The notes below the pieces were generated by a model. The model had not been told where the DNA came from. It was given only the letters and a program-made list of their open reading frames with translations, and made no database searches. The position numbers and the translations under genes are program-made. Shown here piece by piece: positions 8,728 through 20,570 of a stretch of 64,000 nt of DNA. The stretch is from Sphingomonas caeni. GTDB taxonomy: Bacteria; Pseudomonadota; Alphaproteobacteria; Sphingomonadales; Sphingomonadaceae. Location of the stretch: contig NZ_JAPDOK010000005.1 of NCBI RefSeq assembly GCF_026013415.1, forward strand, positions 248,001-312,000, in the 5' to 3' direction. Each line of letters begins with the position of its first letter. Positions within the stretch are counted from its first letter, which is position 1.

Positions 8728-9675
8728 GCGTGTCTACTCCCGGGGAGATTCGCCTTCACGCTACCAGCGGTTTCGGCGGGCGGGCAACCCGGCGGCGCAA
8801 TGGCGTTTCGCGCCTGCCGTGATAGGTTCGGAACGGAGGAGAAGGATCGCCCATGGAAGCGCGGAAGACGACGCGATCGATCGGGGCCTTCGCGGTATCC
8901 TCGCTGTTCGCCGCGGCTTTGGTCACCGTCGCGCTGCCGGTATCGATGTGGTCGGTCATCGTCGTCTACTGGTTCGTCACCGTCGCCGCTTTCATGCCGA
9001 TCGGTCTGCCGCTCTATCTCGCCGCCCGTGCAACCGGCCGGGTCAACGCGTGGAGCGCTGCCATCGCCGGAGCACTCACGGGCGTGACATTCCCGCTCCT
9101 GCTGTCGGTGCCGGCGCTCGGGATCGACACGTGGCGCGTTGCCTTGCCCTATTTGCTCGCTGGCGCGGCCTCGGGGCTGGTGTTCCGGCTAGTGCTCAAC
9201 ATCGAATCACGCGAATCGCGCCTGCGGATCGCGCTGGGCGCCGCGGCGCTGGCGGCGTCGAGCTGGGTGAGCTTCCAGCCCAGCTTCGCCTATAGTTGCC
9301 ATATCCAGAACCTTCGCGGCGCGTTGCTGGTGGGGCCGCATGAGTCCTTCTATCTCGACCTGCCCGAATCCGAATGGGAGAAAGCGCGCGGCGAGATCGA
9401 ACGCTTCGCGCATGAGAATGGCTGGACGATCGTTCGCGATCTGGGTCCGCCGGTGTCGCTGGGCGGGCCGGGCTCGATCCAGATCTGCGGCACGCCCGGC
9501 ACGCTGATATCCGCCCGCCCCTTCGACAGGCCGAACCATATCTGGGAGGTCTCGGTCACCCAGCATCGGGGCGACGAGTGGCAGGCGACCTTCCCCGTGC
9601 TGCGCAAGCGGCTCGTGGAGCGATGGCCCGGCGCGGTCCGCGAGATCAAGGACCTGCCTGTCGACAAGCCGTCGC

Positions 9676-11178
<1,503 letters not shown>

Positions 11179-11179
11179 C

Positions 11180-12037
11180 TCAGTTACCCTGTTTCTTGCT
11201 TCGGGGCGCGCGGCGCTTGGCCGGCGCGGGTTTGTCGGGAACCATCAGGAAATTGGTGTTCACCGCATAGCGTTTATAGGTCTTTTCGGTGCGATAGCCG
11301 ATCTCGCGGCAAAATGCCTCGAATGCCGGGATGTTGCGGTCCTCGACCTCGACGAAGATCGCGGGACGGTGCGCCGCGATCGTCGCGCGCAGGCCCGCGA
11401 GCACCTGCATCTCCAGCCCTTCGGTATCGATCTTGAGGAAGGCGACGGGCTCGTCCTTGAGCAGCGTATCGCCCGCGACGATCTCGAACGCGCCCTCGGC
11501 GCCCGGCACCATCCAGGCGCCGCCCAGATTGGCGTGCGGCAGATGGATGCTCGCCCGACCGGGCCCATCGCCCAACCCGACGCGGTGGACCGTCACCTTC
11601 TCGCTCAGCCCGTTGAGCGCGAGGTTGAGGTCGAGCACGCGCAGCGCCGGCGGGTTGGGCTCGAACGCGATCACCCGTTCCGCCCCCAGCACCAGCATCG
11701 CATAGAGGCTGTGGTTGCCCACATTCGCCCCCGCATCGACGAACAGCCCGCCCTTGAAGTACGGCGCCAGCAGCGCCAGTTCCTCGGCCTCGTAGAAGCT
11801 CCCGCGCAGATGATGCCGCTGGATCACGTCGCTGCCATCGGCGACGAAGAAGCGGACCTTATGCCCCTCGGCACGCGTCTCGACCACCGCGCCGCGCGTC
11901 ACCTCGGGCGGATCGCGCCGCCACTGCAGCGACAGCCCCGCCGCGCGCGACCCCGGCGTCTCGATCCGGCCGACGGCGAGCCCGGCACGCTGCAACAGCT
12001 CCCCGCCCCGCTGCAGCGCGCGATTGACCAGGCTCAT
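11180..12037 (-). CDS. FkbM-family SAM-dependent methyltransferase
   Basis: A 285-residue class I methyltransferase. The SAM site [16 protein letters not shown] is near residues 95-110, [15 protein letters not shown] forms motif II, and [16 protein letters not shown] is the FkbM signature with the acidic catalytic region. FkbM enzymes O-methylate sugars or natural products; the target here is unknown. The C-terminus is basic (KRRAPRSKK). ATG at 12037, with GTGAGG upstream, is preferred over the longer frame because it lies 4 bases after the gatA stop. Its insertion inside the gat operon is odd. Confidence 0.86.
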   Translation of the reverse strand: MSLVNRALQRGGELLQRAGLAVGRIETPGSRAAGLSLQWRRDPPEVTRGAVVETRAEGHKVRFFVADGSDVIQRHHLRGSFYEAEELALLAPYFKGGLFVDAGANVGNHSLYAMLVLGAERVIAFEPNPPALRVLDLNLALNGLSEKVTVHRVGLGDGPGRASIHLPHANLGGAWMVPGAEGAFEIVAGDTLLKDEPVAFLKIDTEGLEMQVLAGLRATIAAHRPAIFVEVEDRNIPAFEAFCREIGYRTEKTYKRYAVNTNFLMVPDKPAPAKRRAPRSKKQGN

Positions 12038-12041
12038 CGCC

Positions 12042-13523
12042 TCACCACCAGGCGTCGGGACGTGCCGTGAACCCCGCCCGCTCCTCGATCGCGAGGCCCG
12101 CATTGAGCACGCGCTGCTCGTCGAGCGGCTTGCCGATGATCTGCAGCCCCAGCGGCAACCCGTCCTTGTCGAGCCCGCCCGGCACGCTCATCGCCGGAAG
12201 GCCCGCCAGGCTCGACGGCACCGTGAACACGTCGTTGAGGTACATCGCCAGCGGATCGGCGAGCTTCTCGCCCAGCGCGAACGCCGCGCTCGGCGCGGTC
12301 GGGGTCAGCAACAGGTCGCACACCGCCCAGGCGTTGTCGAAGTCGCGGGCGATCAGCGTGCGGACCTTCGACGCCTGGGTGAAGTACGCGTCGTAGAAGC
12401 CCGCCGAGAGCACATAGGTCCCGATCATGATCCGGCGCTTGACCTCGTCGCCGAAACCGGCGGCGCGGGTCGCGGCGTACATTTCCTGCAAATTCGCGCC
12501 CTCGGGCAGGTCGCGCAGGCCGTATCGCACGCCGTCATAGCGCGCGAGGTTCGACGAGGCCTCGGCGGGGGCGATGATGTAATAGGCCGGCAGCGCATAT
12601 TTGGTATGCGGCAGCGACACCTCGACCACCTCGGCACCGGCATCCTTCACCCAGTCGATGCCCTGCTGCCAGAGCGCAGCGATCTCCGCGGGCATGCCGT
12701 CGACCAGATATTCGGCCGGCACGCCGACGCGCAGCCCGCGCAGATCGGACGACAGCCCCTCCTCCCACTTCGGCACCGGCAGGTCGAGCGAGGTCGAATC
12801 CTTGGGATCGAACCCGCTCATCGCCTCGAGCATGATCGCGCAGTCGCGCACATCACGCGCCATCGCCCCCGCCTGGTCGAGCGACGAGGCGAAGCTCACC
12901 ACGCCCCAGCGCGAGCAGCGGCCATAGGTCGGCTTGATGCCGCTGATGCCCACGAACGCCGCGGGCTGGCGGATCGAACCGCCGGTGTCGGTGCCGGTCG
13001 CGCCCGGGCAGAGCCGCGCCGCCACCGCCGACGAGCTGCCGCCCGAAGAGCCGCCCGGCGCCATCGCGGCGTTGCTGCCGCGCTTGCGCCACGGCGAGAT
13101 GACGTTGCCGAAATAGCTGGTCTCGTTCGACGATCCCATCGCGAACTGGTCGAGGTTGAGCTTGCCCAGCATCCCCGCGCCCGCGTCCCACAATTTCTGC
13201 GAGACGGTCGATTCATAGACTGGCTTGAACCCCTCGAGGATGTGGCTCGCCGCGGTGGTCTGCACGCCCTTGGTGCAGAACAGATCCTTCATGCCGATCG
13301 GCACGCCCGCAAGCGGCGCGAGCGGCCTGCCCGCGGCCAGCGCCTCGTCGGCGGCCTTGCCCGCGGCGATCGCATGCTCGGGCGTCTCGACGATGAAGGC
13401 GTTGAGCGCCTTGGCGCGGCTCACCTTCACCACGAACGCATCGGCGACCTCGCGGCCCGAGAATTTCCCCTGCCGGATGCCGTCGCGCAGCTGCGCGATG
13501 CCGAGATCGGTGATGTCGCTCAT
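12042..13523 (-). CDS. gatA: Asp-tRNA(Asn)/Glu-tRNA(Gln) amidotransferase subunit A
   Basis: GatA is the glutaminase subunit that releases ammonia for GatB. The 493 residues contain the amidase signature triad: the Lys of [14 protein letters not shown], the cis-Ser in the [15 protein letters not shown] loop, and the nucleophilic Ser in [13 protein letters not shown]. Its ATG overlaps the gatC stop by four bases (ATGA), indicating translational coupling. Length and domain order are normal. Confidence 0.97.
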   Translation of the reverse strand: MSDITDLGIAQLRDGIRQGKFSGREVADAFVVKVSRAKALNAFIVETPEHAIAAGKAADEALAAGRPLAPLAGVPIGMKDLFCTKGVQTTAASHILEGFKPVYESTVSQKLWDAGAGMLGKLNLDQFAMGSSNETSYFGNVISPWRKRGSNAAMAPGGSSGGSSSAVAARLCPGATGTDTGGSIRQPAAFVGISGIKPTYGRCSRWGVVSFASSLDQAGAMARDVRDCAIMLEAMSGFDPKDSTSLDLPVPKWEEGLSSDLRGLRVGVPAEYLVDGMPAEIAALWQQGIDWVKDAGAEVVEVSLPHTKYALPAYYIIAPAEASSNLARYDGVRYGLRDLPEGANLQEMYAATRAAGFGDEVKRRIMIGTYVLSAGFYDAYFTQASKVRTLIARDFDNAWAVCDLLLTPTAPSAAFALGEKLADPLAMYLNDVFTVPSSLAGLPAMSVPGGLDKDGLPLGLQIIGKPLDEQRVLNAGLAIEERAGFTARPDAWW

Positions 13524-13807
13524 TCCACCACCTTCGGCACGGTGAAGAAGCCATGCTCGCCCTGCGGCGCGTTCGCCAGCACCGCGTCGCGCTGCCCGCC
13601 CTCGGTCACCACATCGTCGCGCAGGCGAAGCGTGTTCGGGATCACCGCGGTCATCGGCTCGACGCCCTTGGTGTCGACCTCGCCCAGCTGCTCGATCCAG
13701 CCGAGGATGTTGTTGAGTTCGGGCACGAGCCGATCGGCATCGGCGTCGGTGATCGCGATGCGGGCGAGGCTCGCGACCTTCTTCACGGTGGCGCTATCTA
13801 CGGACAT
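13520..13807 (-). CDS. gatC: Asp-tRNA(Asn)/Glu-tRNA(Gln) amidotransferase subunit C
   Basis: GatC is the small subunit that wraps GatA and GatB together. The 95 residues carry the family features: an N-terminal [28 protein letters not shown] helix pair, [15 protein letters not shown], and the C-terminal [20 protein letters not shown]...[10 protein letters not shown] motif that precedes entry into the complex. It is the first gene of the gat operon and overlaps gatA by four bases. Confidence 0.94.
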   Translation of the reverse strand: MSVDSATVKKVASLARIAITDADADRLVPELNNILGWIEQLGEVDTKGVEPMTAVIPNTLRLRDDVVTEGGQRDAVLANAPQGEHGFFTVPKVVE

Positions 13808-13846
13808 GAGGGGCGCCTAGCAGGGGCGCCCCCCGTCCATCAAGCG

Positions 13847-15649
13847 CTAGAAGGCGTCCCCCACGGGCACGCCGCCGACGAACACCTGCCGCCGCTCGAC
13901 CTTGCGCACCTCGATCTGCCCGGTCCGGTAGCCCGCACCGGCCTTGGCCCGCGCGGCGTCATCGAGCTGCCAGCCCGGCGGCGCCTGGACCCATTTGCCG
14001 CCCAGCACCACATAACGCTGGGGCGACTGCGCGATGCACACCGTCTCCACCGCGGGGGAAACGACCGTCCCCTCCGGCTTGCCCGCCGGCGCCGGTGCCG
14101 GCGTCTCGAAGCAGCCCCCCTGGATCAGCAGCGCTTCCTGCTCGCTCACGAAGAACAGGGTGCATTTGCCGCCGTCGCCGCTGTCCCGCCCGCATGGATA
14201 GTGATCGACGATCAGCGCGCGCAGGTCGGCCGGGAGCGTCCTGCCCTCCGGCAGCAGCCTCAGCCTCTCCTCGAGAGTCGCGAGCGTCGCGTGCCCTTCG
14301 CCCCCGTCAGTCACTTCCCAGCGGTCCGTCGCCTGCCCCGCGGCGATCGCCTGCTTCTTGATCGCGGCGTTGGGCGAGTGCTTCAGCCGCTCGATCGCCG
14401 CCCGCCCGGGTTCGCCAAACTCGAACGCCAACGCCCTCCAGTCGAACTTCTCCGGCGTCAGCTTGCCCGATTCGAGCCGCGCGACCTGGTCGCGGGTCGA
14501 GATCGCGTTGAAGCTCACCAGCGGCGTCGCCAGCACCAGCGCGACCAGATAGAGCAGGATCGCCAGCCCCAGATTGGCCGGCCGCACCTTCGCCGCCCAG
14601 TCGGCCCGGCCAAGCAGCAGCGCGGCCAGATAGGCCAGCCCATAGGCGCAGGCGATGATCACGAAGGTCAGCGCCCAGAGCCGCTCCGGCGTGAAGCCAT
14701 ATTGGTTGATCCGCAGCCCGATCGCGACTCCCGCGATCACCGCCAGCGGCAGCATCACCGCCGCCAGCGCCATCGCCCCGCCCTTGAGCAGCGGAAATTG
14801 CCGCTCCTGATCCGGCGCATTGCCGATCACCGCATTGGCGAGGATCAGCGCGCCGACGGTGCAGCTCAGCAAGATCGCGGTCGAGTTCCCCGCCGCCCAG
14901 AGCGGCGCGAGCCCGGTGGCGGGCAAGGCACCCAGGAACATCACCAGCCCCACCGCGAGCACCGGTGCCAGCACCGCGAGCACGGTCGCCACCACCCGCT
15001 GGAGCAGCCGCACCACGAAGTCATGCTCGCGCAGCAACCCGAGCCCCGCGCCGAACGCCAGCCCGATCAGGCACCGCCCGAACCACATCTTTTCCAGCAG
15101 CTCCTGGAGGAAATCGATCTTGATGAGGTGGAACAGCGCGGCCAGCAGCCAGGCCAGCGCGAAGACGATCCCCACGAACACCCAGCACGCGACCCACAGC
15201 ACGATATTGGTCCAGGCATGATCGTGCACCGAAGGGTAAGGGAAATGGATCCCGTCGGCATCGCGTGCCGCCTGGAACAGGGGCGCCGCGATCGCGAGCG
15301 CCAGGGCGAGGCTGAACATCCGCCACCCGTCGCCGCCGCCCCAATGATCGGGATCGCCGTTCCACCAGAAAATCCCCGCAGCCGTCGCCCCCATCGCCAG
15401 CGCGAAGATCAGCGACGCCCACCAGTGCCGCCGCTCGAGCGTGAAGCCGAACAGTCCGGCCGATACGATCAGCCCAGAAAGCTTGGTGAGCTGCCACGCA
15501 GTATGCGCGCTCGTGAAATCGGCGCCGATGATCAGGTGCACGCCATAGCCCGCCGCCAGCCCGATCAGCGCCAGCAACACCGGCCGCAGCGGCCATGGCG
15601 CGGTCTCTTCCGGCGCGGGCGCCTCCGTTTCCTCGAACGAGTCGGTCAT
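13847..15649 (-). CDS. DUF4153 multi-spanning membrane protein
   Basis: A 600-residue protein with about a dozen hydrophobic segments over residues 20-420 and a soluble C-terminal third. The membrane part matches the DUF4153 family (WPLRPVLLALIGLAAGYGVHL at the start, repeated helices with few charges), whose function is unknown. The C-terminal part holds two Cys-containing stretches (HYPCGRDSGDGGKC, QGGCFETPAP) that could form disulfides outside the cytoplasm. ATG at 15649 is chosen for the GGGAGGGG ribosome site; the reading frame runs further upstream. It is likely a single-gene unit convergent with nothing and divergent from the DUF3089 gene. Confidence 0.82.
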   Translation of the reverse strand: MTDSFEETEAPAPEETAPWPLRPVLLALIGLAAGYGVHLIIGADFTSAHTAWQLTKLSGLIVSAGLFGFTLERRHWWASLIFALAMGATAAGIFWWNGDPDHWGGGDGWRMFSLALALAIAAPLFQAARDADGIHFPYPSVHDHAWTNIVLWVACWVFVGIVFALAWLLAALFHLIKIDFLQELLEKMWFGRCLIGLAFGAGLGLLREHDFVVRLLQRVVATVLAVLAPVLAVGLVMFLGALPATGLAPLWAAGNSTAILLSCTVGALILANAVIGNAPDQERQFPLLKGGAMALAAVMLPLAVIAGVAIGLRINQYGFTPERLWALTFVIIACAYGLAYLAALLLGRADWAAKVRPANLGLAILLYLVALVLATPLVSFNAISTRDQVARLESGKLTPEKFDWRALAFEFGEPGRAAIERLKHSPNAAIKKQAIAAGQATDRWEVTDGGEGHATLATLEERLRLLPEGRTLPADLRALIVDHYPCGRDSGDGGKCTLFFVSEQEALLIQGGCFETPAPAPAGKPEGTVVSPAVETVCIAQSPQRYVVLGGKWVQAPPGWQLDDAARAKAGAGYRTGQIEVRKVERRQVFVGGVPVGDAF

Positions 15650-15821
15650 GATCCCCTCCCTGACGCCATGGCGCGATGGGGAGGGTCTCGCATCGCGGCC
15701 CCGGGGTAAAGTGGATTTCCCGTGCAGACCGGGACAGGTTGCATCCCGAGCAACCATGTATCACGGGGAACGCGATTGCCGCGGGGGCGGTTATGTTGCA
15801 TTGCACAACGGAGAGTGCCGC

Positions 15822-16922
15822 TTGGCCCGCAAGTTCCTCTATCTGGTGGTCGTCCTCATCGTGATCGCGCTCGCCACCACCTTTGCCTTCCGTTTCTGGG
15901 GCGCCGAGCTGCTCAGGCAGGCGCTCGTCCCCAGCGTCCAGGTCGCCGCGCTCCCCCCGCCCGGCAGCTATGCCCGCGCCGAGATGTGGATCGCCCGGCC
16001 CGACAAGCCCGGCAACCCCGCGCTCTGGACCCCCGCGGGCCACAGCCCCGCCGCCAACCCCGAGGCTGCGGTCTTCTTCATCCACCCCACCTCCTTCCTC
16101 GAGCGCACCCGCTGGAACGCCCCGCTCGACAATGCCGAGGCCAATGCCCGCGCCGAGCTGTTCCTGCGCGGCCAGGCGAGTGCGTTCAACGCGGTCGGCG
16201 CGATCTGGGCGCCGCGTTACCGCCAGGCGACCTTCGGCGCCTTCCTCACCAGCAAGGAGGAAGCGCACAAGGCGATCGACTTCGCCTATCGCGACGTGCT
16301 CGCCGCGTTCGAGCAGTTCCTGGTCGAGGCCGGCGACCGGCCGATCATCCTCGCGGGCCACAGCCAGGGCGCGCTGCATTTGTCGCGCCTGCTCGCCGAG
16401 CGGATCGCGGGGACCAGAATCGAGAAGCGCATCGTCGCGGCCTATGTCGTCGGCTGGCCGGTCTCGATCACCGCCGATCTGCCCAGAATGGGGCTTCCGG
16501 CCTGCGCCACCGCCGATCAGGCCGGCTGCATCCTCTCGTGGCAGAGCTTCGGCGAGCCCGCCGACACCGGGCTGATCACCGACGCCTTCGATGCCAGCAC
16601 GGGCTTCACCGGCCTCCCCCGCAAGGGCACCGCGTTCGTCTGCACCAACCCGATCACCGGCAAGGCGAACGACACCGCCCCGGCGCAGGCCAATCTCGGC
16701 GCCCTCCTCCCCACCAAGGACCTCACCAACGCCACGCTCGAGCCCGGCCGCGTCCCCGCGCGCTGCGCCGGCCGCGGCTTCCTGCTGATCGGCACCAACC
16801 CGCCCGATCTCGGCCCCTATGTCCTGCCCGGCAACAATTATCACGTCTTCGATTACAGCCTGTTCTGGGCCAATATCCGCAAGGACGCCGAACGCCGGCT
16901 GGCGGCGTTCTCGAACAAATAA
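15822..16922 (+). CDS. DUF3089 alpha/beta-hydrolase-like lipoprotein/membrane protein
   Basis: A 366-residue protein with one N-terminal membrane anchor (FLYLVVVLIVIALATTFAF, residues 4-22) and a DUF3089 domain. The domain has FFIHPTSF, AVGAIWAPRYRQATFG, and the lipase elbow AGHSQGALHLSR with nucleophile Ser near residue 184; a C-terminal NYHVFDYSLFW offers the catalytic His. It is probably an anchored periplasmic esterase of unknown substrate. TTG at 15822 with GGAG about 8 bases upstream is preferred; an ATG further upstream at 15756 would add residues that do not resemble a signal sequence. The stop lies on the edge of a palindromic repeat. Confidence 0.82.
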   Translation: MARKFLYLVVVLIVIALATTFAFRFWGAELLRQALVPSVQVAALPPPGSYARAEMWIARPDKPGNPALWTPAGHSPAANPEAAVFFIHPTSFLERTRWNAPLDNAEANARAELFLRGQASAFNAVGAIWAPRYRQATFGAFLTSKEEAHKAIDFAYRDVLAAFEQFLVEAGDRPIILAGHSQGALHLSRLLAERIAGTRIEKRIVAAYVVGWPVSITADLPRMGLPACATADQAGCILSWQSFGEPADTGLITDAFDASTGFTGLPRKGTAFVCTNPITGKANDTAPAQANLGALLPTKDLTNATLEPGRVPARCAGRGFLLIGTNPPDLGPYVLPGNNYHVFDYSLFWANIRKDAERRLAAFSNK

Positions 16923-17010
16923 CCGTCATCCCGGCGAAAGCCGGGACCCAGGGAATCGCACGCGACGCAGCCCGTGGCTCTGGGTCCCGGCTTTCGCCGG
17001 GATGACGGTT
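16921..17010. repeat. paired palindromic repeat, family 1
   Basis: Two perfect 31-base inverted arms (16921-16951 and 16980-17010) are separated by 28 bases. Each arm is itself a hairpin (CCCGGC-GAAA-GCCGGG in the left arm). This is the REP-pair (REPIN-like) layout common in sphingomonad intergenic DNA. It begins inside the DUF3089 stop codon and ends 17 bases before ruvX. Confidence 0.85.
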
Positions 17011-17027
17011 GGGGTTAGAGGGAACGG

Positions 17028-17489
17028 ATGATCACCCCCCTCGCCCCCGATTATCGCGAAGCCCTCCCCCAGGGCGGCCGCCTGCTGGGCCTCGATGTCG
17101 GCACCAAGACGATCGGCACCGCGCTCTGCGACGCGCAATGGAGCTTCGCCTCTCCCGCCACGCTGATCCGCCGCACCAAATTCACCAGCGACAAGGCCGC
17201 GCTCGCCACCTTCGCCGCGCAGCAGCAGGTGAAGGGTCTCGTCATCGGCCTCCCCCTCAATCTCGACGGCAGCGACAGCCCCCGCACCCAATCCACCCGC
17301 GCCTTCGCCCGCAATCTGGAGGATATGGGTCTCCCCATCCTCCTGTGGGACGAACGCTGGTCCACGGTCGCGGTCGAACGGACGATGATCGAGCAGGACC
17401 TCAGCCGTGCCAAGCGCGCGGAGCGGATCGACAATATGGCCGCCGCGCACATCCTTCAGGCCGCGATCGACGCGCTCACGCGTCCTTGA
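17028..17489 (+). CDS. ruvX: Holliday junction resolvase-like / pre-16S rRNA nuclease YqgF
   Basis: A 153-residue RNase H-fold nuclease of the YqgF/RuvX family, which in E. coli finishes the 5' end of 16S rRNA. The family marks are [17 protein letters not shown] with the first catalytic Asp (residue 24), [17 protein letters not shown], and [10 protein letters not shown] with the acidic site, ending [24 protein letters not shown] precedes the ATG. The last 14 bases overlap the convergent sterol desaturase-like gene. Confidence 0.94.
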   Translation: MITPLAPDYREALPQGGRLLGLDVGTKTIGTALCDAQWSFASPATLIRRTKFTSDKAALATFAAQQQVKGLVIGLPLNLDGSDSPRTQSTRAFARNLEDMGLPILLWDERWSTVAVERTMIEQDLSRAKRAERIDNMAAAHILQAAIDALTRP

Positions 17490-18441
17490 AACCCACCGGG
17501 CGGATCGCCTCCCCCACCATGGCCGCCGCGCTCGCCACCGGCTCGCAATAGATATCGGCCGCGGTCCGATAGGGATTGTCCGCCCCCAGCGACGCCGCAT
17601 CGAGCCCCAGCCGGAAACGCTCGCCCGGCTCCGGCACGTACAGCGTCCCGAACATCCAGTCCCAGATCCCGAAATTGCTGCCGAAATTGCGCCCGCGATG
17701 CCGCGCCTCGGCGCTGTGGTGGATCTGGTGCGTCACGGGAGCGAGCACCAGCCGGTTCCACCACCCGAAGCAGATCGCCAGATGGCTATGCCCCAGCGCG
17801 CCCTTGAGCTGCCCGATCCCCGCCACCACCCCGAGTCCCCCCAGCGTGCCGCCCAGGAAGCTCCCCCCGGTCAGCATCAGCGCCAGCACTGCTCCGGCCA
17901 GCGTGAACGGAAACTCGATCGCCATCCCGACGAGCAGGTCGATCGGATGCCCCTGTATCTGCACGAACGGGGTCAGCACCTCGGCCGAATGATGCGGCCG
18001 GTGAAAGCGCCACAACAATGGCGAGGCATGCTGGGCGCGATGCTGGACATAATTGCCGAAGTCATGCGCCAGCCAGATCAGCGCGACCTGGATCGCGACG
18101 CCCGTCCATCCCCCCACTCCGGCCAGCGGCACTCCCGCCCCGGCGATCGCCTGCGCCGCGATCAACGAGGTCACCACCCCGCCCCCTTTGAAGATCAGCG
18201 CCAGCGACAGGCAGTAATTGACGAACCCGATCGAATTGGCCTGCCGCCGATAGAGTTCCGCCGGAAACACATGCGCCAGCGCCCGCGACCATCGCGTCCC
18301 GCGCAGCCGAAACCGATAGTCGAGCAAGCCGATCAACAAGAAGAGCGCCGCCGGAACCGCGACGATCTCCGGCTCCGCGACCGGCAAGGTATTGGTCCAA
18401 CCGAACATGCCGCCGAATCCCCCTGCCACCACCCTATCCAA
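17476..18441 (-). CDS. sterol desaturase / fatty acid hydroxylase family protein
   Basis: A 321-residue integral membrane di-iron hydroxylase. Histidine boxes are visible: HDFGNYVQH near residue 125, HRPHHSAEV near 145, HSHLA, and [17 protein letters not shown] near 239. The first two-thirds has four to five membrane spans. In sphingomonads relatives hydroxylate carotenoids, sphingolipid or sterol-like lipids; the actual lipid cannot be read here. Start at ATG 18441; single-gene unit with a divergent secreted-protein gene. Confidence 0.9.
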   Translation of the reverse strand: MDRVVAGGFGGMFGWTNTLPVAEPEIVAVPAALFLLIGLLDYRFRLRGTRWSRALAHVFPAELYRRQANSIGFVNYCLSLALIFKGGGVVTSLIAAQAIAGAGVPLAGVGGWTGVAIQVALIWLAHDFGNYVQHRAQHASPLLWRFHRPHHSAEVLTPFVQIQGHPIDLLVGMAIEFPFTLAGAVLALMLTGGSFLGGTLGGLGVVAGIGQLKGALGHSHLAICFGWWNRLVLAPVTHQIHHSAEARHRGRNFGSNFGIWDWMFGTLYVPEPGERFRLGLDAASLGADNPYRTAADIYCEPVASAAAMVGEAIRPVGFKDA

Positions 18442-18550
18442 TCGAACAAACGACCGCCACCATCCCCGCGCTCTTCTTGCTCGCTAAAGCCGTTTTCCTT
18501 CCGCGATCGGTCGTGATACGCAGAGCCCGGGCAATCAAAGGGGGAAATCG

Positions 18551-19222
18551 ATGCGCGGCACCATGACCTGGCTCTTGCGGGCAAGCCTCGCGCTCGCGCT
18601 CCTCAACCCCGCGCTCGCCGCGGCCCAGACCGCCCGCCCCGCGCCCACCGCCCCCAGCGGCGGCCCCACGCTGGTCCCCGTCGCGCAGGTCTGCGACGCG
18701 ACCTCGATCGATTCGCCGCCGGGCAAGGCCTGGTGGGCCGCCGAGCGCTGGCGCTACGCTGACGACGCCACCGCCACCAAGGCCTATCAGACGCTCGTCA
18801 ACAACGGCCTGGGCGGCTCGCCCTGGCCGACCTGGTTCGTGCCGACCCAGCCCTCGGCCAGCGGCACGCTCATGGCGGCGCCCACCGCCATCCTGCCCGT
18901 CGGCACCCGTTTCCAGATGGCGCTCGCCCCCGGCCAGAAGGAGACCTGGCCGGGCGGCTGGGGCACGTTCGACTATATTTCGACCGTCGAGGACGTCCGC
19001 AAATACCTCGCTGTCACCCTCGTCTTCAAATCCCAGGTCGATCGCGTCGTCACCTATGAGGTGACCCGCATACTCCCCGTGGCGATCGGTCCGATCGGCC
19101 CTCAGATCGACACCCAGGCCTGCCAGTACCTCCCCGGCCGCTGGTCGCAATTCAACATGCTGGTGCCGGGCAGCGACCGGATGGACTATCTCAAGGTCAT
19201 CGAGGTACGGCCGATTCAGTGA
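18551..19222 (+). CDS. secreted protein of unknown function
   Basis: A 223-residue protein with a signal peptide (MRGTMTWLLRASLALALL, cleavage near AAAQT at about residue 26). The mature part contains two conserved-looking Cys (AQVCDATSID and TQACQYLPG) that may form a disulfide, and a Trp-rich segment KAWWAAERWRYADD. AAAGGGGGAAAT before the ATG supports the start. I do not recognise the family. It is the first gene of a plus-strand stretch leading to pyrB. Confidence 0.72.
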   Translation: MRGTMTWLLRASLALALLNPALAAAQTARPAPTAPSGGPTLVPVAQVCDATSIDSPPGKAWWAAERWRYADDATATKAYQTLVNNGLGGSPWPTWFVPTQPSASGTLMAAPTAILPVGTRFQMALAPGQKETWPGGWGTFDYISTVEDVRKYLAVTLVFKSQVDRVVTYEVTRILPVAIGPIGPQIDTQACQYLPGRWSQFNMLVPGSDRMDYLKVIEVRPIQ

Positions 19223-19289
19223 AGGCGGCGGTTACTTCCGCTTAGCGATTGGGGCGTAGCTTCCGCCCTATCGTTAGCTGGGGGACATC

Positions 19290-19568
19290 ATGGCCCTGAA
19301 TAGCCGCTATGCGCGCAACGTTCGTGTCCGCCGTGCCGCCGAGCAGGGCAATCGCTGCTGCTATTGCCGCCGGCCCTTCACCGAAACCGGCCCGACGCGC
19401 CCGACCATCGAGCATTGCAAGGCCAAGATGGACGGCGGCCGCGACAATGTCGCCAACCTCAAGGCTGCCTGCGATCATTGCAACAAGCATCGCGGCAGGC
19501 AGATGAACCGTGATCGTCAGGCAAAGAAAGCCGCCGCGAAGCTTGCGCCCCCCGCCCCACCCCGCTAA
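19290..19568 (+). CDS. small HNH endonuclease domain protein
   Basis: A 92-residue stand-alone HNH protein. CCYCRRPF and CDHCNKHRG supply two Cys-x2-Cys pairs for a structural zinc, and PTIEHCKAKMDGGRDNVANL carries the catalytic His and Asn of the HNH (beta-beta-alpha metal) motif. A Lys/Arg- and Ala-rich basic tail follows and could bind DNA. GGGGGA lies before the ATG. There is no intron, terminase or restriction gene beside it, so it is not evidently part of a mobile element. Role unknown; possibly DNA repair. Confidence 0.83.
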   Translation: MALNSRYARNVRVRRAAEQGNRCCYCRRPFTETGPTRPTIEHCKAKMDGGRDNVANLKAACDHCNKHRGRQMNRDRQAKKAAAKLAPPAPPR

Positions 19569-19580
19569 CCGGCCCCTTTA

Positions 19581-20570
19581 ATGCCAGCCTCAGATCATCG
19601 CCCCGCCGCCCAGATCCCGGGCGGCGCCGTCTTCCCGCACCGGCACCTGACCGGCATTGCGGGCCTCAAGCCGCATCAGATCCTGTTCCTGCTCGACGAG
19701 GCCGAACAATGGGTCGATGCCAACCGCGCCCATGCCAAGCCCGACAAGCGCCTCGCCGGCCTTACCCAGATCAACGCCTTCTTCGAAAACTCCACCCGCA
19801 CGCTCCTCTCGTTCGAGATCGCGGGCAAAAGGCTCGGCGCCGATGTGGTCAACATGCACGCCGCCCAGAGCTCGGTGAAAAAGGGCGAAACCCTCATCGA
19901 TACCGCGGTCACGCTCAACGCGATGCGCGCCGACGTGATCGTGATCCGCCACGGCAGCTCGGGCGCGGTCCAGCTGATCGCGACCAAGGTCGATTGCCCG
20001 GTGCTCAACGCCGGCGACGGCTGGCACGAACATCCCACCCAGGCGCTGCTCGACGCGCTCACCATCCGCCGCCGCCGCGGCAGCATCGCCGGCCAGCGCG
20101 TGGTGATCTGCGGCGACATCCTCCACAGCCGCGTGGCGCGATCGAACATGCTTGCGCTGACCGCATTGGCCGCCGAAGTCCGCGTCTGCGGCCCCGCCAC
20201 GCTGATGCCCGCGGCGATCGAGCGGATGGGCGTCACCCCCTTCGCCGATTTCGACACGGCGCTCGACGGCGCCGACGTGGTGATGATGCTCCGCCTCCAG
20301 AATGAGCGGATGAGCGGCGCCTTCATCCCCTCCACCCGCGAATATCATCTCCGCTACGGCCTTACCGACGAACGGCTGGCGCGGGCGAAACCCGACGCGC
20401 TGGTGATGCACCCCGGCCCAATGAACCGCGGAGTCGAGATCACCTCCTCGGTCGCCGATCACCCCGAGCGTTCGGCGATCACCGAACAGGTCGAGATGGG
20501 CGTCGCGGTCCGCATGGCCTGCCTCGACGTCCTCACCCGCCGCGCGCGCGGCGTGGAGGGCTGGGCATGA
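19581..20570 (+). CDS. pyrB: aspartate carbamoyltransferase catalytic subunit
   Basis: PyrB joins carbamoyl phosphate and aspartate in de novo pyrimidine synthesis. The 329 residues carry the carbamoyl-phosphate loop [12 protein letters not shown] (residues about 70-81), [12 protein letters not shown], and [16 protein letters not shown] with the active-site His. The C-terminal aspartate domain includes [10 protein letters not shown] and [12 protein letters not shown]. No regulatory pyrI is nearby. The stop overlaps the next gene by four bases; that gene is a degenerate dihydroorotase, the arrangement seen where ATCase needs a non-catalytic DHO partner. Confidence 0.96.
   Translation: MPASDHRPAAQIPGGAVFPHRHLTGIAGLKPHQILFLLDEAEQWVDANRAHAKPDKRLAGLTQINAFFENSTRTLLSFEIAGKRLGADVVNMHAAQSSVKKGETLIDTAVTLNAMRADVIVIRHGSSGAVQLIATKVDCPVLNAGDGWHEHPTQALLDALTIRRRRGSIAGQRVVICGDILHSRVARSNMLALTALAAEVRVCGPATLMPAAIERMGVTPFADFDTALDGADVVMMLRLQNERMSGAFIPSTREYHLRYGLTDERLARAKPDALVMHPGPMNRGVEITSSVADHPERSAITEQVEMGVAVRMACLDVLTRRARGVEGWA

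Noticed and set aside
13553..15709. Plus-strand frame of 718 codons opposite the DUF4153 gene
   Set aside because: Low-complexity Arg/Gln/Pro/His-rich product, no motif; the real gene is on the other strand with a ribosome site.
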